Notes under the pieces: model-generated
Databases searched by the model: none
The model's input: the letters and a program-made list of their open reading frames with translations, nothing else
What the model was told of the DNA's origin: nothing
Program-made: the position numbers and the translations under genes
Shown here: positions 23,319-33,205 of the stretch, piece after piece
Layout: the number at the start of each line of letters is the position of its first letter
How positions within the stretch are numbered: position 1 is the stretch's first letter
DNA from: Volutella citrinella
Taxonomy: Eukaryota; Ascomycota; Sordariomycetes; Hypocreales; Nectriaceae
DNA length: 64,000 nucleotides
Assembly (NCBI GenBank): GCA_034401135.1
Contig: JAWZSP010000002.1
Span: 1,674,001-1,738,000 of the forward strand
Direction of reading: 5' to 3'

Positions 23319-24125
23319 ATGACCACCACAAACCCCGTTATTGAGCCCGTTGAGGCGTCGCAGCCCACCGACACGCCCACGGAGCTGTCAACACGGCCCT
23401 CGCGCTCCTCCTCGTCCGCATCGCGCCGCTCCAACCTCACACTAGACCTCTCCAACGTTCCGGGTCTGATCCAGCCTCCGTCCCCGTCAAACACACTCCT
23501 CTTCACCAACCTTAACGATCTCGATACTTTCCGCGCGGACAACCTGCAGCAAATCCGCGAGCTGATCGAGCGAACTGCTCCCGTCCACGCCTTTGCCCCG
23601 CTCAAGTCGTTCCGACGCATCGTCGTCTCCTTCTTCGATGAGCAGTCTGCCATCAACGTCCGAAGCATCTGGGATGGCGAGGCCATCCTGGGCCAGCGCA
23701 TGCGTGTCTACTTTGGCCAAGCGACGCCCATCGAGGCCCGCGATGAGCACCTCGCCCTTCCGGATGCTGGAAAGCTCTTCTTCATCTCGCCTCCACCCAG
23801 CCCTCCCCACGACTGGGAGGTGCGCCTCGAGGACGCCCCCAACAAGCTGGTGCACGCCGAGGATCTGGCAGAGGCCCTCGCCAAGCTGCACCACCGCAAC
23901 CCCTCCATCGACAGCTCAATGTCACCCATCACTCCTCCCGACTCAGCCCTTCCTGGCCGCACGAGGTCTCGCTCCTCTACTCTCATTTACCAGCCAGAGG
24001 AGGAGAGCAAGATGCCCGCAGTCGTGGTGGAGGACATGACCGATGAGCCGGAGGTGTTTGAAGCACCCAAGCCCATCATGGCTCATACTTCTCGCCCTCC
24101 CGTGGAGCTGATTCACGATGCTTAA
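23319..24125 (+). CDS. RCN1: Calcipressin, calcineurin regulator (RCAN family)
   Basis: Cytosolic regulator that binds calcineurin and tunes Ca2+/calmodulin phosphatase signalling. Single exon, 268 aa, ATG 23319 in a good context. Residues 1-55 are Ser/Thr/Pro-rich. An RRM-like fold follows: TLLFTNL at 59-65 and FRRIVVSFFDEQSAINVR at 98-115, then MRVYFGQ at 128-134. The family hallmark FFISPPPSPP lies at 154-163; its serines are the phosphorylation sites known in RCANs. The C-terminal KMPAVVVEDMTDEP resembles the PxIxIT-type calcineurin-docking segment. Length is normal for filamentous fungi. Confidence 0.93.
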   Translation: MTTTNPVIEPVEASQPTDTPTELSTRPSRSSSSASRRSNLTLDLSNVPGLIQPPSPSNTLLFTNLNDLDTFRADNLQQIRELIERTAPVHAFAPLKSFRRIVVSFFDEQSAINVRSIWDGEAILGQRMRVYFGQATPIEARDEHLALPDAGKLFFISPPPSPPHDWEVRLEDAPNKLVHAEDLAEALAKLHHRNPSIDSSMSPITPPDSALPGRTRSRSSTLIYQPEEESKMPAVVVEDMTDEPEVFEAPKPIMAHTSRPPVELIHDA

Positions 24126-26433
24126 GCAGCCGGGGAGCGGCAGAATACTCATTAGAATGGGATGCTCAGGGTCAAGCTCTCGAGATATCTAGGCCCGGAT
24201 TTCTTTGGTTGGCGTTTTTGGGACTATCGGAAGACACAAACGGCATGGGTATGGCCGGTGTACAGGGGTTACATACCAGGGTTAATCGAAGCATTGGCAC
24301 AGCTGTATTTGAGATGGTCATTTTCTTACGGAGTTGGAGGGGTACTACTGCAAGCTACAGGAGAAGGCAAAATGCATCAACTACTTCATCCGGAGGCGCA
24401 GGTGGTGTCGGGATTTCACCGAGATCTGTACATGTATTCTATCAAGCCGCTGACTCGCATCTGACTTGGGTGAGTCTTGGAACGAAAACAGCGCAGCCTA
24501 AAAGCAGAAAGAAGATATAATATTTCTCCAAGCAGTTGCTACGATCAACGTGACCTATGCCTCCAACCTTGGCATTCGAAAACCCTCGATTCCTGCACAT
24601 CCTGTGCAGCTTGTGTCTCCACGGTCCGCACTCAACAACTCGTTCCCTGATCAAATGCCTCACGACAAAAAACCAATACCCCTCTTTCACGCACGGAAGA
24701 GGAGATTTCCTCACCGCTATAGGGTGACTTGTAGCACTTGCTGCGGGGTTGTGCCAAGTTGTCTACTGATGTTTGACTGTTATGGGAAGTCGGGGGTGGC
24801 GGAGCAGAGGTGACTTGTCGTGCGCACCAATGAGTACCGAGACGGTGGTGGAGCAAAATCTCGGATGTGTAGACATTGGAATCTAGCCCCGAGGCTGTGT
24901 GTCTCTCGGAGGACCCCAGGAGTGCTTTGTCACCCGTGGTTCTCTGTTGTGCAGAGGTGCCCCGGAGAATGCCTGGCGACGGTGAGGCATGTTGTTGATA
25001 TCCGCCATCTCCGGGAGTCTACACCCACAAATAAGCCCCGATGTGGAGTGACTCTGGACTCTGGACTCCGGTCTTTGAACTGTCGAAGCCTAAGTAGCTA
25101 CCTAAAGCAACGCCTTGGAGCTGGCTGAAGTCAGTGAAGTGCATGTATGGGTCAGACTAGGCATCTAGAGGCATGCATCGCGAGTGCGCTAGATGAAAGG
25201 AATGTGGAGCTAACTGTGCAAGGGAGTTTGCTATTGTTGGTTTGGCCTAGAAATACTGTATGACTACCTCATTGATCTCACAGGTGCGCCGTAATCCTGG
25301 TCATGTTGGTTGGTTGGCTGGCATCATGCGCGCAAAGTAGACGGACTGGGGTGTGTATGAATGGGGTCCTGTAAGCTTATGTCTCCAAGTCAGCTTGGCA
25401 CGATCACAAAGTCCCATTAGCAGATAGATTTTTAATTCGTCGACCTATTAAGCACCAAATAACAGAGCAATGGCGAGTGCGAAGCCTGGGGGTCTCTGCG
25501 TTCAGTCTCCAGGCAGCAAGAGCATAGTGTCATGCTAATATTAGGCACGAGAGCCAACGTCCCCAGGTGTTCCTCCAGGAAGGCATATATTCAGCCCTGC
25601 AGAGCGTGCACCGTCCCTGGTATTTCTTTGGAGTCAAACATGCGGAAGGAGCCGACCCCTGGTAGATGGATCTTTACAGGTTCCTATTCTGGGCCCATCG
25701 CAACACCATTCTTAATCTCAAACAGGGCCATAGCAGAAGAACCGTTGAAAAGGAATCATATAGTTCTAATGTTAGGTTCAACTTGCGAGAGTTGCAATCG
25801 AGGCTGCGGGCAAGAGGCGTGGCTGGTTGACGGATGTCGCGACAGGTGTGACACCTGTTTAAACAACACGACGAACAAAACGACTTCCTACTAGAAGGAC
25901 CATCCACTATCCACTAAGAGCAACGCACTATAATTAGTCTTGGACATCAAAACCTACCGCAACTCTTTGAATCCTGTGACCACGGTCTTGGCACTTTTCA
26001 CTGGCGGGAGCTCATCCTCCATATAATAACATCGTCACTTTCTCAATGCCGACTCTCAAACTTTGCCCTATTGTCGTAAATGCAGATACCGAACTGGTAA
26101 GGCGGAGCACAAAAGACTGCGGTATCGCACTATTATAGGTTGGAACTGGTAAAATATGTGTAAATTGATTCTCTGGCAGTTATCGAGATTGGAGCCCCTC
26201 GCATCCGTTGCCAATGATTGACTTGGCTATGTATCCAAGACTCAGCTGCCACTACCGATCTGGCAAATGCATCGGCTATCCCAAGCCCCATTTGTCCCTC
26301 TCTTGCACTTTTGCAAGATTCGAGGGTGGTTTTATGTGAATCATCACATTACAATGAAGGGCCTTTCATGATCACCATGTCATACGCTAAACAAATGAAA
26401 GCAAAAGCAGACAATGCGGCACCGTCAATCCCA
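24126..26433. other. Convergent intergenic region, RCN1 and MpaB-like 3' ends
   Basis: 2.3 kb without a supportable gene. A 100-codon frame at 24162-24464 lies in the expected RCN1 3' untranslated region, and another at 25532-25894 has no domain or exon partner. Confidence 0.45.
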
Positions 26434-27844
26434 TCAGGCTCCAATCTTGACCTCGTTTCGCAAGACCTTCTTGGCGGCGACGGCGTCCTGGGCCGTGCCT
26501 CGGGCAGTAGCCACGCCAACCTTGGGGACGAACTTGAAGTCAAACTGCACCTCGTTTTTTAGACCCGTCTTCTCGTCGTGAAGCATCTTGGTGGTGATGG
26601 CCCTGAATATCTATCGGAACATGTCAGCATGGAAATAGGGGTGTGGGTGGTGACTGGGGGGAATCAGTGTACCTTATCTTGCGTTTTCTGGATTCCCTTA
26701 GGAAGCATGGGATACACCGCGCTGTTCATCTTCAGGAGAACACACTGAGTATCGACGAAGCGGCGGTATCCCCAGCCTGGCTTCTTGACGTCCAAGGCCT
26801 TGGCTAGCTCTTTTCCGTTGAGGCGGTACGTCTGGGCAGCAAGGAGTCGCCGGGGGAAGTAAATAGGGGGGACCCAGGCCTCAGCTGTGAGAATGTTGTT
26901 GGCCAGGATCTGCGAAGTGCTAGAGGGGTCGAACTCGTGCAGCAGGATAGACTCCATCATGGCCTTGGCTTTCACCGGGTTGGCCATCCAGTCAGTCGGT
27001 GCGCCGATCAAGTGGCCAATGTAGCGCCACAGGGCGATGTAGTCGGCGCACTCCTGGTCTGTGGGGGTGATTCCCTGGCGGGGCAATCCGAGATAGAGGA
27101 GGGCAACCGAGTAGACGCCGATGGTTCCCATCTGGTGGAGGTCATTGATGGGGACGCCGTACTGCTCGTAGTCGTGATATCCCGGTGATTCCTCCTCGAG
27201 GCGCATGATCTTGCGGCGAACGGTGCAGTGGAGGAATCTGACCCGGGTAGTCGAGACGAAGCCTCCGCCGCCGGGCTTGATGTCGTCGAGGTCCTCAATC
27301 ACAGTCTTGAAGTGGTGGAGGGTCTCGAGTAGCCGGCGGTGGCAGACATCAACACTGAAGCCGCCCGTCTTGGTAAGAGTCTCGACAACTCGCCAGGCAC
27401 CCATTCCGCCAACCAACGACTGGTGCATGAGCTGTAGACTGTCAGAAAGTTGCTACGCCTGTGGATGGTGACTCGTTGACTTACCCCCAGGAGGGACTGG
27501 ATACCATATCGGTAAACAACTTTCTGGCCGCGGAGCAGCTGGTCCCAGTCAACCCAGTCGGGAACAACAGTTATGTCATTCCACAGTTCCCCCAAAAGCT
27601 TGTTCTTGTCGGCGTTCTGCTCCAGCAAGTTGAAGAGATCGCGGTGGCCGCTGAAGGGGCAGTCCTTGGCGGCAGGGTTGGGGGGCGAGATTTCGTCAAA
27701 GATGTCGAGGGCATCAGTGGCGATCTTGTCGTAGGACTGGAGGAGCTTTGAGAGTTCCTCTGGTCCCTTGTGGTGCTCCGTCCACTCGAACTCGTGACCC
27801 CAGCAGTTCTTCATTTGCTTACCCTTCTCAAGATCTGACTTCAT
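26434..27844 (-). CDS. MpaB/rubber-oxygenase-like (DUF2236) protein
   Basis: Member of the ER-bound oxygenase MpaB/MpaB'/latex-clearing-protein catalytic domain family, whose studied members use heme to cleave C=C bonds; the substrate here is unknown. The model is complement(join(26434..26610, 26673..27431, 27485..27844)), 431 aa. The core motif TTRVRFLHCTVRR at about residues 181-193 carries the conserved Arg-x-Arg and His-x2-Val-Arg positions that surround the heme in latex-clearing proteins. AHxxV-like helices and MGTIGVYSVALLYLGL follow. The C-terminal exon ends KVLRNEVKIGA. ATG 27844 is chosen because the frame upstream only offers GTG. Neighbours show no secondary-metabolite cluster, so a role in biosynthesis is not implied. 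Confidence 0.82.
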
Positions 27845-29305
27845 TGTGATGGCGTTGCTTTTCCCGGCGTTGCTTGAGAGGATAGGGGTTGTGTTGCCGG
27901 GGGACACAGCACGGCCTGAAGCCGGTCGCCATGATTTATATCAGACAGAAACCCGTGTCAGGTGTGAATTTCTACGAATGGCAACACCTTCGGCATCTGA
28001 AAGACGAGGGCAAGCATCACAGCGATCCCTCGGGAAACCGACAGTGTGGAGAGCCCGAACACACCCACCCACTGAATGCGCTGACGGGCAGGGACGACAC
28101 GGCGAGTCACTGCTCGGAATGGGCATCGCATTGCTAATCTACCGTGTAGGCGGGTGTGACCTGTGTGGGGGGTGCCAGCTCGCCAGGCGCGAGGGTGATA
28201 TGAGATGGGGTAGCTGGGCCTCGGACAAGATGGGGATGTTGACCAACCAAAGGCTGGCAGAAGGATGCGGTTCGAGGCTAGGGGGAATAGCTACATGGAA
28301 AACGAGACTCGTTGCCTAATTTCCGACGCATCAACGGGTCTGTTGGTTTCTGGACCGGGATCAAGCACGACATGGTATCCAAGTTGGAAGAGAGATGGGA
28401 TAAACGTCGCATGGAAACGGAGGGACGGGCTAATCGCGAGAGGCACGTCACCCCGTTCGGGCGATGGGCCTCGTCCGGAAGGAGAAATAGGAAGTGTCAG
28501 CTGGGAGGGGGTTTGACAGTCAATCTACGAGTCGGCGGACTCGCCCTGGGGCCGGGGAGGGTGTCAAGTTGCGGGGGAGGGGATGCAATTGGTTTCGGCC
28601 CCGCGACGATTGGTCTAAAGCACCAACCACTTGAGGGCTTGCTGCAACGCTACGACGGGCAGAGTCTGGGGAAATTTGAAGATACTGAGTCAGTTGACTC
28701 GGCAGGTGTTGGCCACGTTGGCGGGAGATGGACAAGAAGCCCCCCGGTCGCGGCAGCATCAGCCTCGGTAGCCGCGCGAAGGAGGCAGGTGAGCCGAAGA
28801 TCGTGGGGTCCAGCGAACTGGTCGGCGGTTGGGCGTCCCGAAAGAATGGCGCCATGGCAGCCTGGGGGCTCGGGACGCAGCCATTAAAGCAGCATCCGCA
28901 CCCCATCGTCGTCCTGAGCTGGAGGTCGTGATGCGCATGCGTCCCGGCGAGCGCCGATGCGGGGAACGGAGGCGCGGACGAACCGGCGCGGCAGGAACCG
29001 TAGTGTCGGTAGGGTTCCGGGGCTCCGCTTGGTTCGGAGGGAAGGCGGCCACCTTCTGTCTCCTTGCGTCACAGCATCGCTTCAGTGGGCTCAGTGCTAG
29101 TAGGCAGTACTAGGCACCCAAACCTGAGCCGCATGGCCACAGTGGCTTCCCTTTCGCCCCACAATTGTAATGGGGCGGCACTGCAGACCCTGGCTTGGTC
29201 CGTCCGCCAGTAACGCGACTCCAAACTTTTTTTCTTGCCCAGCACCATCGACGATTCACTCATCCACGGACGCGGCCCAACACCAGCGGCGACAAACCTG
29301 CCGCA
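27845..29305. promoter_or_regulatory. Divergent intergenic region, MpaB-like/RRG9
   Basis: About 1.46 kb between divergent start codons. No coding exon found. Long frames on both strands near 28300-28950 are GC-driven and lack domains. Confidence 0.4.
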
Positions 29306-31141
29306 ATGTCTTGCACGTGCCGTACCACACCAGTTCGCTTCTTTATTCAGGGCCTCTCGCAGGTGCACAAGATTGACCCCCGGCCGACATCGTTTCTACG
29401 ACTCGGGCCTCAGCTCACGCGACAGCTGCCTCGCCACCAGCTCGCCGTTGCGCGACACACTCGCTTCCTCCATGCCTCGCGGAATCTGAACCAAGATGCC
29501 ACGGGCCACTCATCTGCGCCTACTGCCACGAGCGATGCCCGGCCCAAGCAATCGGCGCCTGCCTCGGTCGAGGTAGCCTCGTCCCCGTCGGCATCGGCTG
29601 CCGCGTCGTCGAACTCGTCGTCGACCCTGTCGGCAGCAAAGGATGATGCACCGGCGGGGCGGAAGAAGCCCGGCCGTCCGTTCGCATCCCGCAAGAAAGC
29701 TAAGTTAGCACGCAAGGGTTTAGTTGGAAAGGCGCCTGGCCCAGCTGGCAAGCCGCCGGGGCGAGCCAAGAAACCCCGTTGGAGAGACACGAAGCCAGGC
29801 TGGAAGGAAGCAAAGGCGGCTTCAAAGGCGGACTCGAAGACGGACTCGAAGTCTGATTCCAAGCCCTCCCCTGAGTCGACATCTGGCCAGCCAACTGGCA
29901 AGCCGAAGGGGGGGCGGAAGCCGAAGGGGGAGCGAGTCAAGAAGCCCCGTTGGAGAGACACGAAGCCAGGCTGGAAGGAAGAAAAGGCGGCCTCAAAGGC
30001 TGCCTCAAAGACGGACTCGAAGACGGACCCTAAATCCTCCCCCGAGTCGACGTCTGGTCAGCCAATTGGCAAGCCGAAGGGGGGGCGAATGAAACCCCGT
30101 TGGAGAGACACAAAGCCAGGCCGGAAGGAATCGAAGCTGGACTCCAAAGCCTCACCCGAGTCGGCATCTGGCCAACCAACTGGTGAACCGCGAAGTCAAA
30201 CCAAGAAGCCCCGCTGGAGAGACTCGAAGCCGGACCCCGAAGCCTCCCCCGAGCCTCCACCCTCCCCCACCCCAGTTGAGGGAGAACAAGACGGAAAACC
30301 AGAAAAGCCAGCGTGGAGGATCCAGAAGGAGGCTCTCAAAGAGAAGTTCCCCGACGGATGGAAGCCAATCAAGCGTCTGTCACCCGACGCCCTCGCCGGC
30401 ATCCGCGCCCTCCACGCGCAATTCCCCGAGAGGTACGACACGCCCACGCTGGCCATGAAGTTTGAGGTTTCGATCGAGAACATCCGCCGCATCCTCAAGA
30501 GCAAGTGGCGGCCCAACGCCGACGAGGAGGAGAGCCGCAACACACGATGGTTCCGCCGCGGAAAGGAGGTCTGGGAGCGCAAGGCCGCGCTGGGCCTCAA
30601 GCCCCCCAAGAAGTGGCGAGACGAGGGCATCACGCGCGACCCGAGCTTCCACGCCTGGCGCAAGGACGCCGTCCAGCAAAACACCAAATTTGAGAAGACG
30701 GAGGAGTCCAAGTACCAAGCCAAGTTCCAGGGAAAAGCTGATTCAAAGCCCAAGTTTCAGACGGGAAGCAACGGACCCAAGCCCGGGTACCAAGGCAGAC
30801 CAGAGAACTACATCCCCAACTTCCAGCCGGGAATACACGAATCCAAGCCCGGGTATCAAGGCAGACCAGAGAATTTCATCCCCAACTTCCAGCCGGGAAC
30901 AAACCGATCTAAACCTGGGTATCAAGGCAGACCAGAGAATTTCATCCCCAACTTCCAGCCGGGAATAAGCGTATCCAAGCCCGGGTACCAAGGCAAACCA
31001 GAGAATTTCATCCCCAACTATCAGCCGGGAACAAACGGATCCAAACCCGGGTATCAAGGCAAACCAGAGAACTACATCCCCAACTTCCGGCCGGGAACAA
31101 ACGATTCCAAGCCCAAGCTTGAAGGCCAGGGGAAGAATTAA
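29306..31141 (+). CDS. RRG9: RRG9-like (neugrin-domain) mitochondrial protein with expanded repeats
   Basis: Homologue of Required for Respiratory Growth 9, needed for mitochondrial gene expression and genome maintenance in yeast; likely matrix. Single exon, 611 aa, ATG 29306. Residues 1-70 look like a mitochondrial presequence (Arg/Leu/His-rich, almost no acids). The conserved domain occupies about residues 345-435 (WKPIKRLSPDALAGIRALH, LAMKFEVSIENIRRILKSKW and RGKEVWERKAALGLKPPKKW). The rest is unusual. Four degenerate copies of KPRWRDTKPGWKE, with Lys/Ser/Asp spacers, fill residues 155-312. Five near-identical 22-residue units KPGYQGRPENFIPNFQPG plus 4 fill residues 492-601. The protein is therefore more than twice the size of yeast Rrg9. 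An alternative start upstream is only TTG. Confidence 0.88.
   Translation: MSCTCRTTPVRFFIQGLSQVHKIDPRPTSFLRLGPQLTRQLPRHQLAVARHTRFLHASRNLNQDATGHSSAPTATSDARPKQSAPASVEVASSPSASAAASSNSSSTLSAAKDDAPAGRKKPGRPFASRKKAKLARKGLVGKAPGPAGKPPGRAKKPRWRDTKPGWKEAKAASKADSKTDSKSDSKPSPESTSGQPTGKPKGGRKPKGERVKKPRWRDTKPGWKEEKAASKAASKTDSKTDPKSSPESTSGQPIGKPKGGRMKPRWRDTKPGRKESKLDSKASPESASGQPTGEPRSQTKKPRWRDSKPDPEASPEPPPSPTPVEGEQDGKPEKPAWRIQKEALKEKFPDGWKPIKRLSPDALAGIRALHAQFPERYDTPTLAMKFEVSIENIRRILKSKWRPNADEEESRNTRWFRRGKEVWERKAALGLKPPKKWRDEGITRDPSFHAWRKDAVQQNTKFEKTEESKYQAKFQGKADSKPKFQTGSNGPKPGYQGRPENYIPNFQPGIHESKPGYQGRPENFIPNFQPGTNRSKPGYQGRPENFIPNFQPGISVSKPGYQGKPENFIPNYQPGTNGSKPGYQGKPENYIPNFRPGTNDSKPKLEGQGKN
29768..30240 (+). 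repeat. Degenerate tandem repeats coding KPRWRDTKPGWKE
   Basis: Four copies of a core coding KKPRWRDTKPGWKE begin near 29768, 29940, 30090 and 30204. They are separated by spacers coding SKTDSK and PESTSGQPTGKPKGGR. Spacing shrinks from about 170 to 115 bp, which suggests duplication followed by loss of parts of the spacer. Confidence 0.8.
30779..31108 (+). repeat. Five 66-bp in-frame tandem repeats
   Basis: Units start at 30779, 30845, 30911, 30977 and 31043, each coding KPGYQG(R/K)PEN(Y/F)IPN and the following variable residues. Base identity between units is high, including at third codon positions, which points to recent duplication or ongoing homogenisation. Confidence 0.9.
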
Positions 31142-32061
31142 AGCTGACCATTGCCCAGGGGGTAAAAGGTCAATCAATCGATGACGATCAGGTTCAGGAT
31201 GGACTATTCATCCTAGCGAAACCCCCAGGAGCCCCCTTCCCCACCCAAAAACCAACCCCTTGTAGCAAAATCTCCTACTTTGCATATAGAGCTTTATGAG
31301 AAAGCGCCCGACCGGCACATACAACCAAACCATGTACACTATTACCTACCTGCTAAAACAAGAAACTAATAGAACGCCACTGAGATGATATCGCATGTTT
31401 CCCTCTACCATGACAGCCAAAATGGCCGTCTCGTCTGCCGAGGCAGCATCTGATTGGCCAACTGCGAATGCCAACTTGCATATGACTTGCTAGGTACCCA
31501 TCTACCTCAACCTGGTGAACGTGATGCGAGCTTGCATATGTTTTCATGTTTCTCGATGTTTGGAAAACTGATTGATAATGGCCGTCCCGTCGCGGGATCC
31601 GATAGCGGCAGCCCGAGAGACCTGGTCTGCGAAGTCGCCGCCGTCGAAACAAGCGAGACACAGGTCAGACTGGTGGCGGGTCCCACTGTGACAGGCGGGA
31701 AGCCAGATGGAAAATTCGAAACCAGGGGCTTGGCGGCGCTTAGAGGTGCGCGCCTGTGTGGTGTGTGTGTCGAAGCTCCAGGTCTCCAAGCTAACCCACA
31801 TGTGACAGCTTCTCCGTGTCTGGACATGGTCTCATCACTCTGCTGTCTCGTGTCATGAACGTTGCGGCAGCTGAGCTTCGATTCTTGGCCATTTTCTACA
31901 TCTACTGAGCTCCTCCCCCGTCTCTCTTTCCGCCCTCAGCGCGTTGTCTTCCCTTGCGACGCGTCATTTGCCCTGCACATATCGGGCTGCGCTTCTTAGT
32001 TCACAGCTCCCAACTGCAGCATCACCAGTACCACAGATCAGATCGCGTCAAACCGCCCAGG
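31142..32061. other. Intergenic region, RRG9 to SDR (tandem)
   Basis: 0.9 kb with the RRG9 3' flank and the SDR promoter. The last 150 bp are pyrimidine-rich. No coding signal. Confidence 0.45.
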
Positions 32062-33205
32062 ATGTCCAACCCCACGTCATCGCCGCGCCCGCCGCAGCGC
32101 GAGTCCTGGTTCGCGCCCATCACAATTGACCTCATCGTCAGGGTCCTCAGCACCACCGTGTTCCATCCGTTTGTCTGCTGGATGATCCCGCTGTGTCTCC
32201 GCGCCCGCACCATGCCCTGGGACGAGCCGACCATGATCGGCGCCATCATGTGGGCCATCTTCATGTCCATCGTCACGCTGGTCGGCGCTGTCCTCGACCG
32301 CATCGCCCACGGGCTACCCCGGCAGGTCGACATCGGCGAGGAGGTGATTGTCATCACCGGGGGCGCCGGCGGGCTCGGCTGGCTCATCGCCGAGGTCTAC
32401 GGCATGAGCGGCGCGTCCGTCGCCGTGCTGGATGTGCAGAAGCCGTCTGCTCCCGCCCGCGGTGTCTACTTCTACCAGTGCGACGTCGGCAACAAGGACG
32501 AACTCATCAAGGTGGCCGCCCAGGTCGAGGCCGATGTATGTTGCAACTCCGGAGCGCCATGGATCGCGATGAACTGACAGAGCCGTGATTTAGCTGGGAA
32601 CTCCCACCGTCATCATCAACAATGCCGCCATCGTCATTGGCAAGACAATCATGGACATGACGTACGAGCAGCTCGACAAGAGCTTCAACGTCAACCTCCT
32701 CGGCCCCTTCTACGTCCTCAAGGCCTTTCTTCCGTACGTCACCAAGGCGCCCAACGGCGGCACCATCGTCACCGTCTCGTCCGTCATCGGCAACTTTGGC
32801 GTGCCGCAGCTGGCCGACTACGCCGCGGCCAAGGCCGGCCTCAAGGCCATGCACCGGTCCCTCAAGGCCGAGCTGGCCAAGACGCACCCCAAGATGCGCA
32901 TGGTGCTCGTGACGCCGGGCCAGCTGAAGACGCCGCTCTTCTACGGCATCGAGACTCCCAACAGCTTCATCGCGCCCGTCGTCGAGACGGTCGACCTCTG
33001 CAAGGAGATTGTCGGGACCATCAACAGCGGCCGAGGCGCCACCATCGGGATGCCCTTCTACGCACGCTGCGCCGGCTACTACGACGCCATGCCGCCGGGA
33101 CTCCAGCAGCTGTTCCGGTCGGTGACCGGTATCGACAACGGCATGGACACCTTTATCGGCCGAAGGAACGTGGCCGAGGTGGAGAAGGAAAGGAAGGCGG
33201 AGTAG
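32062..33205 (+). CDS. Membrane-associated short-chain dehydrogenase/reductase
   Basis: NAD(P)-dependent oxidoreductase of the classical SDR fold, resembling lipid-droplet or ER enzymes of the retinol/17-beta-hydroxysteroid dehydrogenase type; the substrate is unknown. The model is join(32062..32535, 32594..33205), 361 aa. Two hydrophobic stretches (about residues 20-46 and 58-78) precede the Rossmann domain and should anchor it. The cofactor motif TGGAGGLG is at 99-106, NNAA at 167-170, and the catalytic set is Ser221, Tyr234 and Lys238 (DYAAAKAG). An acidic Asp after beta-2 (AVLDVQ) suggests a preference for NAD. The intron join reads EADLGTPTVIINN. The C-terminus is charged. Confidence 0.92.
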
